A DNA stretch of 6,992 bases from an uncultured Clostridia bacterium (GTDB taxonomy: Bacteria > Bacillota > Clostridia > Christensenellales > Aristaeellaceae), in NCBI GenBank assembly GCA_934631985.1, contig CAKTYE010000098.1, forward strand, positions 1-6,992. The letters are read 5' to 3'. Made by a program: the position numbers and the translations under genes. Positions 6,251 to 6,992 of the stretch are shown one piece after another. Each line of letters begins with the position of its first letter. Within the stretch, counting starts at the first letter, position 1. Below the pieces are notes generated by a model, which ran no database searches, was not told the DNA's origin, and saw only the letters and a list, made by a program, of their open reading frames with translations.

Positions 6251-6992
6251 AACGATCTTGATACGAAAAAGAACCAAACGTTGCGGTCGCAGTCTTGTCC
6301 CACATATCGACACAGGTAAGACCGACCACTGTTCCGGTATAGGCGCCAAATCCCAGGTGCTCGTCGCTCATAATGGAGGCGTCGAACACTAGGAGGCTTC
6401 CATCGGATCCGGCAACGCAACGCCACTCCCCGTCATCAAAGGCATAGGAAAACACAAGGTCATAGCCATCGACCGATACGCCCAGACGTATCGACTCAAT
6501 CGCATCCGGTACCTCGACTCCTGCATCACCCAGCGGCATGCTAAAGGCGCCCTTGTCGCAAGACAGCACCTGAATGACCCTGCATTCGCGCCCCTCGTCC
6601 CAGCCGACAAACAAATAGTGGAACGCACGGGAATCGTATTCGCAGATCAAGCCTGCCGTCTGGTTATAGTGGGAGGGTTCAAACTGCATAGAGCACTCGG
6701 CGCGCCACGCATGACTGCGTGCGCGCTGCACCAATTCGGAACGCTCGTATGCAGAGCTCGGCGAGTCCCCGCCTCTAAGAGTGAGGCCCTCAGAACCGGC
6801 GTTCCACCATCCACCAGAGATGCGGCGGGAGCAGAGCCAGCCGCTCTTCCAGAGATCCTCGTCGGCGGCAAAGTTTGTCTCGTATGCAAAAAACGTGCTC
6901 GGCGTAGGCATATCGCCCGCCACCTCAAACGTCTCCGGCGCGGCAATACCGCCATTGGCCAAGCGAGGCCAACCGTCTTGCCACACAACCGG
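6249..6992 (-). CDS. GH43 beta-xylosidase/alpha-L-arabinofuranosidase-type enzyme, C-terminal part (start outside window)
   Basis: About 247 C-terminal residues of a larger enzyme are present. The frame is open to the right edge and begins PVVWQDGWPRL, which matches the linker after the catalytic propeller in GH43 enzymes of the subfamily 12 type ('PV.W.dGWP'), so the GTG at 6986 is not the start. The rest is the concanavalin-like C-terminal domain (GH43_C2): GLTLRGGDSPSSAYERSELVQR, slightly over 20 residues, near the front with the S/R pattern that follows 'LRL.G'; then QTAGLICEYDSRAFHYLFVGWDE; and at the end FGAYTGTVVGLTCVDMW plus ATFGSFSYQ, typical of this domain's last strands. Such enzymes release xylose or arabinose from the non-reducing ends of oligosaccharides. 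The catalytic domain lies outside the window, so substrate and catalytic residues cannot be judged. It is the first gene seen of the operon, 12 bases before the next start. Confidence 0.85.
   Translation of the reverse strand, partial: PVVWQDGWPRLANGGIAAPETFEVAGDMPTPSTFFAYETNFAADEDLWKSGWLCSRRISGGWWNAGSEGLTLRGGDSPSSAYERSELVQRARSHAWRAECSMQFEPSHYNQTAGLICEYDSRAFHYLFVGWDEGRECRVIQVLSCDKGAFSMPLGDAGVEVPDAIESIRLGVSVDGYDLVFSYAFDDGEWRCVAGSDGSLLVFDASIMSDEHLGFGAYTGTVVGLTCVDMWDKTATATFGSFSYQDR

Noticed and set aside
5565..6392. Long + strand open frame of 275 codons opposite the discoidin-domain gene
   Set aside because: It crosses the junction of two well-supported - strand genes, shows no recognisable domain, and reads as a by-product of codon bias on the other strand.
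1..6992. Phage defence, CRISPR, toxin-antitoxin or mobile element signals
   Set aside because: No direct repeat array, transposase, integrase, attachment-site pair or small paired genes were seen on either strand. All genes fit sugar metabolism and its regulation.

Overview
The window looks like part of a GC-rich bacterial chromosome (GC content judged by eye, not computed). The codon use, the strong Shine-Dalgarno sequences, the tight operon packing and the enzyme families together suggest a gut-type anaerobe. A Coriobacteriia member such as Collinsella, or a GC-rich Firmicute, would fit. This assignment is an inference and no marker gene is present to confirm it.

Layout: positions 1-481 (+ strand) hold the 3' part of a GntR/FadR-type transcription regulator (ligand-binding FCD domain). 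Everything else, 506-6992, is one closely spaced gene series on the - strand, read from the right edge to the left. In order of transcription: (1) the C-terminal part of a GH43 beta-xylosidase/alpha-L-arabinofuranosidase-type enzyme (6249-6992, cut by the window edge); (2) a protein with a C-terminal discoidin-like domain (5421-6236); (3) a GH43 enzyme resembling exo-beta-1,3-galactanases (4492-5424); (4) a divergent GH28 polygalacturonase-like beta-helix protein (3251-4474); (5) a nucleoside-hydrolase-like protein with an altered metal-binding motif (2246-3154 or 3196); (6) a DUF2264 protein (506-2200). A near-perfect 35-nt palindrome at 491-525 lies where this operon meets the convergent regulator gene, with the stop codon of the last gene at its centre.

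The five complete operon genes show no signal peptide or membrane segment, so they appear to act in the cytoplasm on imported oligosaccharides. The combination (exo-beta-1,3-galactanase-like GH43, arabinofuranosidase/xylosidase-type GH43, GH28, DUF2264) fits a branched plant glycan with arabinose, galactose and uronic acid, such as arabinogalactan or a pectin side chain. The nucleoside-hydrolase-like protein and the intracellular discoidin-domain protein have no obvious place in known pathways for such glycans and are the least explained parts. No RNA gene, mobile element, CRISPR array or transporter was seen. No stretch longer than 300 bases lacks a gene.
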